A stretch of 64,000 nt of DNA from Chryseobacterium flavum (GCF_003385595.1 NZ_QNUE01000005.1:1-64000); one strand, 5' to 3'; shown: positions 25,275-34,807, counted from the first letter of the stretch. The notes: generated from the letters alone by a model not told the origin. A program made the numbers and translations.

Positions 25275-25362
25275 TATTGATTAAAATTTTAGGTTGCAAA
25301 AATATGAATTTTTTATGAAAATAACTCATTTCAAATAAATTCTTAGTGATCAAATGTTTATA

Positions 25363-25394
25363 AATAAAAAAACCACTGAAAGAATCAGTGGTTT
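25363..25394 (-). terminator. Terminator of the TonB-receptor/lipoprotein operon
   Basis: A 10-bp perfect stem (AAACCACTGA/TCAGTGGTTT) with an A-run at its left flank, 30 bp past the last stop codon. Confidence 0.85.
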
Positions 25395-25424
25395 CCAAAA
25401 TTAATATGACGATATGAAATTCTT

Positions 25425-25994
25425 TTAGTGAATATCTAATCCCAATAAAGCATCAACATCACTTTCACCTCCTACAACACTTCCCAGCTGATTATCAGAT
25501 GAAGGAGAATTATCATTTACAGAGCTTGGTCCGTGGATCAGTTTGATATTAGCCTTTCCTGCTGCTGTAGCACTTACAATAGTCCATTCGGTTTTTATAC
25601 CTAATTTTTTACCATCTGTTCTGATAATATCATCTGCAGCTCTTTTTACCTTAATATCGGCTCCTGCAAAGCTGTAAATAATAAAATGCTCATCTTTTTC
25701 TTCCAAAATTTCATCATTTGCACTGTGATAATGATCATCATGTTTCACCTGAAAATCCAGTTCCACATTGTAAACATCTCCTACATGAGCATGAATAGGG
25801 GCATCCGCTACACCACCAATATAATTAATGGTCTGAATATCACTTGCATTATTTTTATTGGTAAGTTTTACCACCAACTTTTCAATTTCTTCATGCTCAT
25901 GAATGTCTTCAGGAATATCGTTATTCCCATCACGACAAGAGAATAATAAAACTGCGGCAAATAATAAAAGTGATATATTGAATAATTTTTTCAT
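25425..25994 (-). CDS. Histidine-rich lipoprotein
   Basis: A 189-aa protein with a lipoprotein signal (MKKLFNISLLLFAAVLLFSC, Cys20). The mature N-terminus is rich in His and acidic residues: DIPEDIHEHEEIEKLV, APIHAHVGDVYNVELDFQ and KHDDHYHSANDEI, a pattern fit for binding zinc, copper or nickel. The rest looks beta-sandwich-like (TEWTIVSATAAGKANIKLIHGPSS). It follows the TonB receptor by 28 bp in one operon and is probably its surface or periplasmic partner. No named family is recognised with confidence. Function as a metal-binding lipoprotein is an inference. Confidence 0.75.
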   Translation of the reverse strand: MKKLFNISLLLFAAVLLFSCRDGNNDIPEDIHEHEEIEKLVVKLTNKNNASDIQTINYIGGVADAPIHAHVGDVYNVELDFQVKHDDHYHSANDEILEEKDEHFIIYSFAGADIKVKRAADDIIRTDGKKLGIKTEWTIVSATAAGKANIKLIHGPSSVNDNSPSSDNQLGSVVGGESDVDALLGLDIH

Positions 25995-26022
25995 TTTAAA
26001 TTTAATTTTTTTGTATTAATAA

Positions 26023-28407
26023 TTAGAAATTGTATTTAAGAGTAACCACAAAATTTCTTCCGGCTTCGGGCATATAATATCTTAGTCTGTTAAGATATTC
26101 CCTGTACTCTTTATTTAAAATATTATTGATCCTGAAATTCAGGTTCAGGTTTTTGAATAAATCTGCACCAACAGATGCATGAAATATGGAAAATGCTGCG
26201 GGAGTAGAGCTATAATCTATTACTCTGGTAACCAACTCGCCATCCTGAATAAACTGTACTGACTGATCTCTGATAGGAAAACGGTTTTGTTTAAATACAT
26301 TTTCGTTTTCGAATCTGATATAGAAATTTGAAGGCTTATTCAAAGACAATTCCAATGAATGTCTGAGATTTGTGGGCATCATAAGAATTAACGGTTCATT
26401 TTTCGTAAGATCTTCTCCCCGTAAAGCACTGAAATTGGTCGTCCACTTCAGATTATCCAGAATAGTAAGCTGTGCATCAGCATCTATCCCATAGATTCTT
26501 GCTTTTATCTGCTGATACTCCCAGATTGCAAAGCTCCCTCTATTGGTACTCTGGAAACCTACAGGTATTTGATTGATAAAACTGTCTGAAAACATGATGT
26601 AAGGATTAGCTTCCAGCTGTAATCCTTTCAATACTTCGAATTTTCCTGTAAGAGCCAGATTAGCATTGTAAACTACCTCCTGACCGATTCTCAGGTCTCC
26701 TTTTTCAATGATGGCAGCAGAATGATGAAGCCCGTCTGCGAATAATTCTGCCGGATTCGGTGTTCTGCTGATTCTCGAAAAGTTGAACTTAATATCCAAC
26801 GCTCTGACTGGTTTATAGCTCAACCCAATATTTGCAGAAAAATTATGATAATCAAAAACAGGACGTGCTAAAATTCTGCTATCATTCTTTTGCACATAAA
26901 ATTGTGGAAAAACAGAAGCATATTTTTCATCCCATTCACTGGCATCATAATATTTATAAGCATCATATCTGCTGAAATCATACCGGAACCCAGCTTCTGC
27001 ATTCAGTTTCGGACTAAAACGGTATTTAAATACAGAAAATGCTCCTGCATCATACCGGTAATAGTCCGGAATCAGACGTCTTGCTTTTGTTGCGGGATCA
27101 GGATAGTTATCCTGAAAACCGGCTGAAATTCCACTTTCCAGGCTCCAGTCAGCACGTTCTATAAGGTGCGTCAGGCTTGCAGTGTGTGTAATCAATCTAA
27201 GATCCATTGCAGGAAGCGAATTCAGCTCTCCTCTTCTGATATCATATTCTTTACGTTTGTTAAGCTGAAAACTGTACTGGAAAGTAATTTTTCCAAAATC
27301 TGCAAAACGTTTGTAGGCCGAAACTTTTGCAATATGATGTTCTACATTCTGCTTAGGACTGGCAATGTCATAAGTAAAATCATCAAGAAAAAAGGGCTGT
27401 CCAAAATTCATTGCCATATAGGCATCATAATTATTTCCCAGATGGGCTCCTTTATAGATTCCAAACTCCTGATTGATCCCGCTGTAAGAAACATCAAAAC
27501 CTTGCATAAACCCATGATTTCCAAAAGAAAAATTAAAGGAATTTACTTCTGCTCCGGTATTCTGAAGGGTATGATGCGGAATATAGAGATCTCCCAGTTT
27601 TTTATAGCTTCCTCCAGTCTTTACAAACCATTCGTTGTTCCAAGATTTAAGTGCATTGACTGCTATCTCACCTCCTCTCCCATTGGAAATTCCTGAGAGC
27701 TTTACACTACCCATCAGGGTATCTTTTTTCGGAGGGATGGCCGGTTCCAGCAAAACCACACCTGCAACTCCATCATTCCCGTATTTTAAAGCAGATGCCC
27801 CTTTAATCACATCAATATGCTCAAAGTCATTGACATCTACATTGGGAGCATGTTCAGCACCCCATTCCTGCTCTGCCATCTTCACTCCACTATTCATAAT
27901 AGAGATACGGCTTCCATAAAGACCATGAATAACAGGTTTGGTAATATTATTCCCTGTTTTTAAAACTGCAACCCCTGAAATTTTTGAAAGTATATTCCCC
28001 AGGTTTTCAGTAGAATTTCTTTCAATTTCAGTTTTATCCAGTGTTTTCAACACCACAGATCCTCTTGTTTTATGGCTTCCGTGTAATGTAATGGTTTCAA
28101 TGTCCCCGCTGTGATGCTCTAAAATAATGGACAGGTGAAGATCCCGATCAACTCCTATATTTTCAGTATAATCATTACAATCAGGATGTTTGGCAATGAG
28201 TGTATACTTTCCTGCAGGAATTTTATCAAAAGAAAATGTACCTTTTTTATCTGTTTTTGCTGTAAAACCACCAATTTTTACCACTGCATTTTCCAGCATG
28301 GTTTTATCATGAAAATCCTGGACGGTTCCTTGTACAGCATACGTTTTTTGTGCACTTGTAAATACTGATCCGCAAAAGATCAGCAGCAGGCAATATATCA
28401 ATTTCAT
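26023..28407 (-). CDS. TonB-dependent outer-membrane receptor, putative metal uptake
   Basis: A 794-aa receptor. Signal MKLIYCLLLIFCGSVFTSAQ, then a carboxypeptidase-regulatory-like domain (YAVQGTVQDFHDKTMLENAV... PAGKYTLIAKHPDC), then the plug (NLGNILSKISGVAVLKTGNN, HGLYGSRISIMNSGVKM, VDVIKGASALKYG-type segment at IDVIKGASALKYGNDGVAG), then a beta-barrel ending in RNFVVTLKYNF with a terminal aromatic residue. The start at 28407 gives the signal peptide. The plug is histidine-containing (EQEWGAEHAPNVDV). Its position between a His-rich lipoprotein and a small HHH-containing membrane protein points to a transition metal, not a sugar. Confidence 0.9.
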   Translation of the reverse strand: MKLIYCLLLIFCGSVFTSAQKTYAVQGTVQDFHDKTMLENAVVKIGGFTAKTDKKGTFSFDKIPAGKYTLIAKHPDCNDYTENIGVDRDLHLSIILEHHSGDIETITLHGSHKTRGSVVLKTLDKTEIERNSTENLGNILSKISGVAVLKTGNNITKPVIHGLYGSRISIMNSGVKMAEQEWGAEHAPNVDVNDFEHIDVIKGASALKYGNDGVAGVVLLEPAIPPKKDTLMGSVKLSGISNGRGGEIAVNALKSWNNEWFVKTGGSYKKLGDLYIPHHTLQNTGAEVNSFNFSFGNHGFMQGFDVSYSGINQEFGIYKGAHLGNNYDAYMAMNFGQPFFLDDFTYDIASPKQNVEHHIAKVSAYKRFADFGKITFQYSFQLNKRKEYDIRRGELNSLPAMDLRLITHTASLTHLIERADWSLESGISAGFQDNYPDPATKARRLIPDYYRYDAGAFSVFKYRFSPKLNAEAGFRYDFSRYDAYKYYDASEWDEKYASVFPQFYVQKNDSRILARPVFDYHNFSANIGLSYKPVRALDIKFNFSRISRTPNPAELFADGLHHSAAIIEKGDLRIGQEVVYNANLALTGKFEVLKGLQLEANPYIMFSDSFINQIPVGFQSTNRGSFAIWEYQQIKARIYGIDADAQLTILDNLKWTTNFSALRGEDLTKNEPLILMMPTNLRHSLELSLNKPSNFYIRFENENVFKQNRFPIRDQSVQFIQDGELVTRVIDYSSTPAAFSIFHASVGADLFKNLNLNFRINNILNKEYREYLNRLRYYMPEAGRNFVVTLKYNF

Positions 28408-28622
28408 TGTATATAGATTGATTACATATCTCTTATCTATGAGATACATTTCGTTAAAAATTATTGAATAGGCAGATGTACTACTGTGTAAAAAAGTAAA
28501 TAATCCAGAAGTTTAAATCAGTAATTGTTAATAGTTATCAATTACAGACACTCCGTTATTTTCAATAACCTTAATGATCATTGAATGTAAAGTACATACT
28601 TTAGCCCGGTAAGAATCTATTA

Positions 28623-28979
28623 TTATGAAAGTGTGGGAGGTCCCCGAAGCTGAAATGTAAATTTGGTCTGTGACCAGATTTTCTCCTGAATAGCAATAAT
28701 CTGCTTTACCTGGTGAGTATAATGCTCAAAAGTAAAACTAAATTCTTCAGGAGCTAATGTATGTCCGGTAGCCAAAAAGTGGCAGGCCAGACAGTCGCCA
28801 GCTTTCTCTTTAGCAGTTGTTTTCGCCATTGTATTCTCTGTCTTTTTAAAACTGAAAGACTTAAAATAGTCCAAAGAATCATGATGGTGAAAACTTTGAG
28901 AAAGCAGTGCGAGGAAATACACTCCAAACAATAGCCTGGAGATAAAACTCTTTAAATGTCTGCTTTCTTTAAAAATCAT
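28623..28979 (-). CDS. Small membrane-anchored protein with DCLACH motif, probable first gene of metal-uptake operon
   Basis: It is 118 aa. An N-terminal hydrophobic segment (SRLLFGVYFLALLSQSF) is followed by HHHDSLDYF, then a hydrophilic stretch, DCLACHFLATGH with a CxxCH-like pattern, and a C-terminal RGPPTLS. This resembles the DUF2946-type small proteins found beside copper- or zinc-related TonB receptors. It precedes the receptor by about 215 bp on the same strand. Whether CxxCH binds haem or another metal is not clear. Function unknown; metal binding likely. Confidence 0.65.
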   Translation of the reverse strand: MIFKESRHLKSFISRLLFGVYFLALLSQSFHHHDSLDYFKSFSFKKTENTMAKTTAKEKAGDCLACHFLATGHTLAPEEFSFTFEHYTHQVKQIIAIQEKIWSQTKFTFQLRGPPTLS

Positions 28980-29082
28980 GCCTCAAAATTATGAAAATAA
29001 TTTAATGTTAAGCTAACTTTTATTAAATTACTTAAGGGTTACCTACAATACGTTGGAATGAATATGATCATGTTACAAAAAA

Positions 29083-29109
29083 ATGCTTCATAATTTACTT
29101 ATGAAGCAT
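29083..29109 (-). terminator. Terminator of the ABC-F gene
   Basis: An 11-bp perfect stem (29083-29093 with 29099-29109), 5-nt loop, A-run at the left edge; lies 9 bp past the stop codon. Confidence 0.85.
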
Positions 29110-29117
29110 ATATATTG

Positions 29118-31043
29118 TTAGTCCAGCTGTGTTCCCAGGTATTCCCATTCCTGCAAAGCGGTATCTAAGTCTTCTTTTGTTTTATTATAGGTCTCCAAAG
29201 TTTCATCAGAAGGATTTTCTTTGGTAAAAGAAACTTCCATTTCTTCAATTTTTGTTTCCAGCTCAGAGATTCTCTCTTCTACCTTTTTAATTTTATTCTG
29301 AATATTTTTCTGCTCCTTACTGATTATCGTCGAAGATTGATTATTGCTGACAGCCGGTTTTTCTTCAACCTTTTTCACTTCCGGCACCTCATTATGAAGT
29401 TTTGCTTTTTCAGCAGAAATCTCTCTGATGCTTTCTTTCTGTCTGTATTCAAGATATTCATCAATATTCCCAAGGAATTCTTTCATTTTTCCATCACGGA
29501 ATTCAAAGATCTTATCACAAAGCCCTTGTAAAAATTCCCTGTCGTGGGAAATAACAATTAAGGTTCCTTCAAATTTCTGCAAAGCCAGCTTGATGATTTC
29601 CTTCGACTGGATATCAAGGTGGTTGGTAGGCTCGTCCATAATCAGCGTATTAAACGGACGTAAAAGAAGTTTACAAAGAGCCAGACGGTTTCGTTCTCCT
29701 CCGGAAAGTACCTTCGTCTTTTTAGTAACGGCTTCTCCCTGAAAAAGGAATGATCCTAATAAGTCTCTTACTCTTGGCCTGGTTTCTTCTGTTGCTGCAT
29801 CTTCAGCTTCTTCCAGAACAGTTTTATTGGGAGTTAATACTTCTTCCTGGTTTTGGGCAAAATACCCGATGTTTACGTTATGTCCTAAGTTCCAATTACC
29901 TGAATAGTCTTTAATATCTCCGGCAAGGATTTTAGCCAATGTAGTTTTTCCCTGTCCGTTCTGTCCTAAAAGAGCAATCCTGTCTCCTCTCTGGACAAAA
30001 AAATCTACATCATCAAAAACAGTTTTATTTCCATAGGATTTTCCAAGTTTTTCTGCCTCAAAGATCACTTTTCCAGGCACAACAGACTGAACGAAACGGA
30101 TATTAAATTTTGAAACATCTTCATTATCTACTTCAATACGTTCAATTTTATCCAGTTTTTTAATCAATGACTGAGCAAAAGATGCTTTGGTAGCACTTGC
30201 ACGGAACTTATTAATATTGTCCTCCATCTGCTTGATTTCTGCATCCTGATTCTTTTTAGCCTGAATCAGTTTCTCACGACGCTCTTCGCGCATGATCAGA
30301 TATTTGGAATAATTGGCTTTATAGTCGTCAACTTTCTTATTATTGATATCAAATGTTCTGTTACAAACTGCAGTCATGAATTGTTTATCGTGGCTTACAA
30401 GCACAATAGCTCCCGGATAGTCTTTTAAAAAGTTTTCAAGCCATATGATAGATTCCATATCAAGGTGGTTGGTAGGCTCATCGAGAAGCATAATATCATT
30501 CTTCTGCAATAAGAGCTTTGCCAGCTCAATCCTCATTCTCCATCCTCCTGAAAATTCATCGGTGATTTTTTGGAAATCGTCTGCTTTAAATCCTAAACCA
30601 AACAATACCTTCTCCATATCCCCTTCCAGATTGTAGGCATCATGATTCATCAAAAGATCATTCAACTCAGTCATTTTATTGATGAGATCCGTATAAGCAT
30701 CACTTTCGTAGTCAGTTCTGGTAGCCATCTGGTGGTTTACCTCCTCAAGCTCATTTTTCCATGCATTGATCTGCTCAAATGCCTGCATGGTTTCATCCCA
30801 TACCGTTCTGCCCTTTACAAAGTCAAGATCCTGCTTCAGAAACCCTATTGTAATATTTCCTTCCGGCACAACATTTCCTTCGTAGAAATTAATTTCTCCG
30901 GATAACATTTTCAATAATGTGGACTTTCCCGCACCATTTTTTCCTACGAGACCTACTTTATCATCTTTTTTAATGGTAAAATTTACATTTTGAAACAAAT
31001 AATTTCCCGAGTGATGTAATCCTAAACCTTGAACCGAAAGCAT
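29118..31043 (-). CDS. ABC-F family ATP-binding protein
   Basis: A 641-aa soluble protein with two ABC ATPase domains and no membrane part. Domain 1 has GLVGKNGAGKSTLLKML, the signature EFSGGWRMRIELAKLLL and Walker B DIMLLDEPTNHLD. Domain 2 has ALLGQNGQGKTTLAKIL, LSGGERNRLALCKLLL and TLIMDEPTNHLD. A charged linker (EERREKLIQAKKNQDAEIKQ) joins them, and a coiled-coil C-terminal extension (about 555-641) rich in Lys/Glu follows, as in Uup. ABC-F proteins act on the ribosome in translation or, in some cases, antibiotic resistance; which one is not decided here. It is a single gene with a minus-strand TATTTTTG at 31084-31091. Confidence 0.93.
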   Translation of the reverse strand: MLSVQGLGLHHSGNYLFQNVNFTIKKDDKVGLVGKNGAGKSTLLKMLSGEINFYEGNVVPEGNITIGFLKQDLDFVKGRTVWDETMQAFEQINAWKNELEEVNHQMATRTDYESDAYTDLINKMTELNDLLMNHDAYNLEGDMEKVLFGLGFKADDFQKITDEFSGGWRMRIELAKLLLQKNDIMLLDEPTNHLDMESIIWLENFLKDYPGAIVLVSHDKQFMTAVCNRTFDINNKKVDDYKANYSKYLIMREERREKLIQAKKNQDAEIKQMEDNINKFRASATKASFAQSLIKKLDKIERIEVDNEDVSKFNIRFVQSVVPGKVIFEAEKLGKSYGNKTVFDDVDFFVQRGDRIALLGQNGQGKTTLAKILAGDIKDYSGNWNLGHNVNIGYFAQNQEEVLTPNKTVLEEAEDAATEETRPRVRDLLGSFLFQGEAVTKKTKVLSGGERNRLALCKLLLRPFNTLIMDEPTNHLDIQSKEIIKLALQKFEGTLIVISHDREFLQGLCDKIFEFRDGKMKEFLGNIDEYLEYRQKESIREISAEKAKLHNEVPEVKKVEEKPAVSNNQSSTIISKEQKNIQNKIKKVEERISELETKIEEMEVSFTKENPSDETLETYNKTKEDLDTALQEWEYLGTQLD

Positions 31044-31118
31044 TTTAAGTAATAATTAATGATGAATAATGAATTTTCGGGTGCAAAAATACGGAAAAAG
31101 AAATGAATAGCCCAGAAA

Positions 31119-31144
31119 TAAAAAAACTGTACAAACAGACAGTT
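31119..31144 (-). terminator. Terminator of the DUF2235 gene
   Basis: A 6-bp stem AACTGT/ACAGTT (31125-31130 with 31139-31144) with an 8-nt loop, flanked at left by an A-run that is a T-tail on the minus strand. Confidence 0.6.
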
Positions 31145-31252
31145 CTTTTTAAGCTATACCCGTATTTATTACAAATCACATACATTAAAAGGGAACATCA
31201 TTATAATGTCCCCTAACCTAAATTAAAACTGAGAAGTGACTGTGTCTGACTA

Positions 31253-32593
31253 TTAATTTAATTTAATAGCCGGTATTTTTAGGATAGAACGAATCCAGAG
31301 GTCATTGTTTGGAACACTGGTTCCGTAAAGAAAATCTGCCACAAAACTATCTTCCGGAAGATGAAGTTCAACACAAAGCCTGGTCTGGTTTTCAATATCT
31401 ACAGAGATACTGCTGGAAACATTCAAGCTATTATTAATCAGCTCTGCATTAATTTCATTTTTTGTTTTTTTCAGCAAAGCCTTACTATATAAACCAAAAT
31501 TTGAAGAAAGATGAATATAATCTGCAAGCTGATCATATCTATACATCGGTTTTTTATCTGTCAAAAAGCATTTAAGATATTCACTCAGCTCTGTGTAAAA
31601 ATGATTAAGGGAAGAATGCCTCTCATCATCAAATCCAAAATATAATTCCGATAAGCCTGCATCAAAAACCATTGCCATCTGGTTGGTTTCTTCCATCATT
31701 AATTTACCATAAATCTTTGAAAGATGGTTATAGACTTTATCTCTGCAGACATAAGCCTGATAGAAATTATTTTCAGCTTCAATATGATACCCCGAAAGCA
31801 AAGTATCCCAAAGTCTGTTTCCTACAGAATCTGTTTTTGTATTTCTTATATCTGACACATAATTATGTAGATCTTTACTGTTTGTAAAATCTGTAGAAAT
31901 ATAAACAGATTGCGGACCTTCAAGATATCCGCCTCCTACATCTGCGTGAGCTCCGGGGACAAACAGCTCTTTCCATATAGTGGACTGTTTTTCGCTTTTC
32001 TTATCCTGTATACTTTTTGTATTTTCAAAAAAACCGGTAAGCGGAAAAAAAAATCTGGATTCATGCAATGCACAAAAATGTAATGCATGTTCTATTTTCT
32101 CAGATAAATTTAAATCATAAGTATTAAAAGGTCTGGATTCTACCGTATCAAAAACTCCTAAAAACTTAATCTTGCTGCAAATTTCAGAATAACGGAATGA
32201 GAGCAGATTACAGAAAACCCTGGCCAGCATTCCTCCCCTTCCAAATCCGTAAAGATAAAAGTGATATTCATTATCATTATTTCTAATAATCCCGTCAACA
32301 AAAGCTTTTGCTTTTTCTATTTTATCGTCAGAAGAATATCCGGAGCCATACGGAGGGTTTGAACACGTTGCCATTGCAAAATTATTATCTTCAGTACCTG
32401 TTACAGTCCCTATTCCCTCAATATATATTTTTTCATCCCCTTTAAATATATTATATAATCTGTACATATTGGTAAAAGCACCATAATAGCTTTCATTATT
32501 CTTCTGTGGTTTATTTGGTGACAAAGCATTTACTCCATTATTTCCGGTACCATCAAAGAAGATTCCAACGGATATTACACTACTACTCTTCAT
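31253..32593 (-). CDS. DUF2235 (Tle1-like) alpha/beta-hydrolase-fold protein lacking the nucleophile Ser
   Basis: A 446-aa protein with the DUF2235 layout known from type VI lipase effectors of the Tle1 group. The N-terminal signature SVGIFFDGTGNN is clear, as are FLGVFDTVES (family GVWDTV) and VPGAHADVGGGY, where the catalytic Asp and His would lie. The nucleophile elbow, normally GFSRG, reads YGFGRGGMLAR: Gly118 (codon GGA at 32240-32242) replaces Ser. A Ser codon would need two base changes, so a read error is unlikely. No signal peptide. It is downstream of the two-component operon but after a terminator. It may be catalytically dead, or use another residue. Confidence 0.8.
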   Translation of the reverse strand: MKSSSVISVGIFFDGTGNNGVNALSPNKPQKNNESYYGAFTNMYRLYNIFKGDEKIYIEGIGTVTGTEDNNFAMATCSNPPYGSGYSSDDKIEKAKAFVDGIIRNNDNEYHFYLYGFGRGGMLARVFCNLLSFRYSEICSKIKFLGVFDTVESRPFNTYDLNLSEKIEHALHFCALHESRFFFPLTGFFENTKSIQDKKSEKQSTIWKELFVPGAHADVGGGYLEGPQSVYISTDFTNSKDLHNYVSDIRNTKTDSVGNRLWDTLLSGYHIEAENNFYQAYVCRDKVYNHLSKIYGKLMMEETNQMAMVFDAGLSELYFGFDDERHSSLNHFYTELSEYLKCFLTDKKPMYRYDQLADYIHLSSNFGLYSKALLKKTKNEINAELINNSLNVSSSISVDIENQTRLCVELHLPEDSFVADFLYGTSVPNNDLWIRSILKIPAIKLN

Positions 32594-32721
32594 TTTTTTT
32601 CATTAATGTTACTGAACCTCTGCATTACACATTTCAGATTTCATCCAATCCTCTGTTAAGGACGTTCCCAAAGTAACAGAAGAAAGGCAGGGTATGGTAG
32701 AGTAGAAAGTACCAAATAAAA

Positions 32722-32743
32722 AATTCCGTATTTCTACGGAATT
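32722..32743 (-). terminator. Terminator of the response-regulator operon, overlapping its stop codon
   Basis: A 9-bp stem (AATTCCGTA with TACGGAATT) with a TTTC loop. The stem reaches into the stop codon of the response regulator (ends at 32742). A run of T follows on the minus strand. Confidence 0.8.
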
Positions 32744-33419
32744 ACAATTTATCTGGTGTATAAATATTATTGATGATGGCATAAATAACAATTCCTACCG
32801 TATTTTTGGCTCCTATTTTTTCCAGGATCCTCTGTCGGTGGCTTTCCACAGTCCTCGGACTGATAAAAAGTTTTTCACCTATTTCATTATTGGTCAACTC
32901 CTGACAAATAAGCCTTACGACATCCTTCTCTCTTTCAGACAGCTCATCTTCAGTATCAAAAAGAGACTTTTTCTTTACCGGACTGTTCATATAGGTGAAT
33001 AACATCTGATGATCTTCAGCAGTAAAGAAAACTCCATTTTTATGAACCATAGTAATGGCCTCAATAAACATTTTCTTGTTTGAATTTTTAGGGAGAAACG
33101 CCGAAACTCCCAATTTGACCATATATCCTAAAATAGAGGTCTTATAATGGGAAGAAAGAATAATGATTTTAAGATCCGGATATTTTTCTTTAAGTATTTC
33201 TACCAGTTCAAATCCGTTCATGGGTTTCATCTGGACATCAACAAGGGCAATATCCGGAAAATCATATTCTGACAGCTTTTCCAGCTGCTCTATAAAGTCC
33301 GGTCCATTATCCGCAGTAAGACTTACTGATAAATTCTTTTCACTTGCTAACAGCATTTTTATTCCTTCCAGAATCAGCTGTTCATCATCTATCAGGGCTA
33401 TTTTGATTTGGGAACTCAT
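32742..33419 (-). CDS. NarL/LuxR-type response regulator
   Basis: A 225-aa regulator. The receiver domain (1-125) holds Asp11-Asp12, the phospho-acceptor Asp61 in PDIALVDVQM and Lys in FLPKNS. The C-terminal LuxR-type HTH (about 160-215) is clear: LSEREKDVVRLICQELTNNEIGEKLF then SPRTVESHRQRILEKIGAKN. It overlaps the histidine kinase gene upstream by 35 bp, which indicates coupled translation and a dedicated pair. Targets cannot be named; the two genes upstream in the operon are candidates for the signal side. Confidence 0.93.
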   Translation of the reverse strand: MSSQIKIALIDDEQLILEGIKMLLASEKNLSVSLTADNGPDFIEQLEKLSEYDFPDIALVDVQMKPMNGFELVEILKEKYPDLKIIILSSHYKTSILGYMVKLGVSAFLPKNSNKKMFIEAITMVHKNGVFFTAEDHQMLFTYMNSPVKKKSLFDTEDELSEREKDVVRLICQELTNNEIGEKLFISPRTVESHRQRILEKIGAKNTVGIVIYAIINNIYTPDKL

Positions 33420-34152
33420 TATATTTTGGAATTTTAATGATTAGACGGCTTCCTTTACTTAAAAAAGTTTTCTTCCATTTGTGTGTGGCATTCATTGATT
33501 TGATGCGGGACTCTATATTTTTAATCCCCATTCCTTTTTTAACCTGATCATACTCAAAACCCTGCCCGTTATCCGAGATGATCACAGCCATGTCCCGGGA
33601 GTAATCTTTTATATAAATACATATTTCTGAAGCATCAGAGTGCCTGATCACATTGGTTGTAAATTCCTGAATAATCCTATACAATTGTACCTCTACAAAA
33701 AGATCTTTCTTTTTATATCCGGGCATTACCTGCATGGAAATATTGATTTTATGGGAAAGATTGGCAATCAGTTCTTCTACATACAATACCAGCCCCACCG
33801 ATTCAAGATTTACAGGATATAATGAGTGTGAAATACTTCTGGCAGCATCAATCAGGGCAGACATCTGACCGTAAATATTTTTTTTGATCACCTCATCACC
33901 TTTGGTATCGAGATTATTAAGCCATAAAGAAAGGATATTAAGCCTGTTTCCTATGTCATCATGAATCATTACGGCTATTCTTTTTCGCTCTTCCTCCTGA
34001 GCCTTAATATTTTCCAGCACCAGTTTTTTTTGATGAAGAACTTCTGCTTCATGTTGAGCATTTTTTTCTTTGATGATTCTGCTGATAAATGATCTGTAGG
34101 CAATCAGAATAAAAGCTACTATAATTGTTATGGTAACAATTATAAGGATCAA
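33385..34152 (-). CDS. Sensor histidine kinase (HisKA_3/NarX type)
   Basis: It is 255 aa with a single N-terminal membrane helix (MILIIVTITIIVAFILIAYR) and almost no periplasmic part. A coiled-coil linker leads to the phospho-acceptor His64 in KRIAVMIHDDIGNRLNIL. The ATPase domain has the N box QEFTTNVIRHS, the G1 box ISDNGQGFE, and GMGIKNIESRIKSM. With no periplasmic sensor domain, it may sense through the membrane or through the 7-helix membrane protein encoded just upstream. It overlaps the response regulator. Confidence 0.9.
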   Translation of the reverse strand: MILIIVTITIIVAFILIAYRSFISRIIKEKNAQHEAEVLHQKKLVLENIKAQEEERKRIAVMIHDDIGNRLNILSLWLNNLDTKGDEVIKKNIYGQMSALIDAARSISHSLYPVNLESVGLVLYVEELIANLSHKINISMQVMPGYKKKDLFVEVQLYRIIQEFTTNVIRHSDASEICIYIKDYSRDMAVIISDNGQGFEYDQVKKGMGIKNIESRIKSMNATHKWKKTFLSKGSRLIIKIPKYNEFPNQNSPDR

Positions 34153-34169
34153 AAGGTTAATATTTAATG

Positions 34170-34793
34170 TTATTTCTTTAATTTGATAAATGTATATAAA
34201 AATGAACAGTATAAGATGCCTGAAAGAATATTGTTTACACTAAAAATGATATAATAGCCGTCTTCTGACAGATTGGTAATCTGATGCTGAACGATAAAAA
34301 TAAACACAGAAACGGAATAGTAGAAAAAAATACAGGCGTCCACCCAGAGGAACCGGTTTTGAAATGAGGTATCTCTTATTTCCCGGATGAGTGTAAATCC
34401 TGAAAGGCATATTATAATAATATTTGAAACTACCTTGGCGATATCAGCATTAAATGGGAAATTAAACCCATATTTTAAAACCATAAATCCACCTGCCAGC
34501 AATGCAATAACTCCCAAAAGATATTTAGGAAGCTCCAGTTTTCTTATAAACAAAGTTGAGAGCAAAAAAAATTCTCCGGCGATGTAAAAAGGATAGAGAA
34601 AAGAAGTATTATTAAAATTGAATACATACGGAAGAACAAGATTCAGCAGCTCAATCAAAAAAAGAAAAGCAATACAATGCACATATTGCCTCTCTTTATT
34701 ATTCAGCAATACATATTTGCTCACTCCCAGCAGTATAACTGATAGCAGTAAACCATAATTCAGGAACAAAATTGCTTTATAAAACCCAGCCAT
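34170..34793 (-). CDS. Seven-helix membrane protein of unknown function
   Basis: A 207-aa protein that is almost all membrane: about seven hydrophobic helices with short loops (NYGLLLSVILLGVSKYVLL, YVHCIAFLFLIELLNLVL, FLYPFYIAGEFFLLSTLF, YLLGVIALLAGGFMVL, and more). No known motif. It stands 17 bp upstream of the histidine kinase and in the same direction, so it could be the sensing or signal-presenting partner of the kinase. That role is an inference from position only. Confidence 0.7.
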   Translation of the reverse strand: MAGFYKAILFLNYGLLLSVILLGVSKYVLLNNKERQYVHCIAFLFLIELLNLVLPYVFNFNNTSFLYPFYIAGEFFLLSTLFIRKLELPKYLLGVIALLAGGFMVLKYGFNFPFNADIAKVVSNIIIICLSGFTLIREIRDTSFQNRFLWVDACIFFYYSVSVFIFIVQHQITNLSEDGYYIIFSVNNILSGILYCSFLYTFIKLKK

Positions 34794-34807
34794 TCCTCTG
34801 CATATAA

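Noticed and set aside
27166..27696. A 176-codon plus-strand open frame
   Set aside because: Antisense to the TonB receptor, low-complexity and without any motif.
31160..31252. Hairpin-like GGGAACAT/ATGTCCC before the DUF2235 stop region
   Set aside because: The stem is short with a bulge and no T-run; the site at 31119-31144 is the better terminator.
32609..32791. A 60-codon frame between the response regulator and the DUF2235 gene
   Set aside because: It overlaps the response regulator end and its terminator and resembles no protein.
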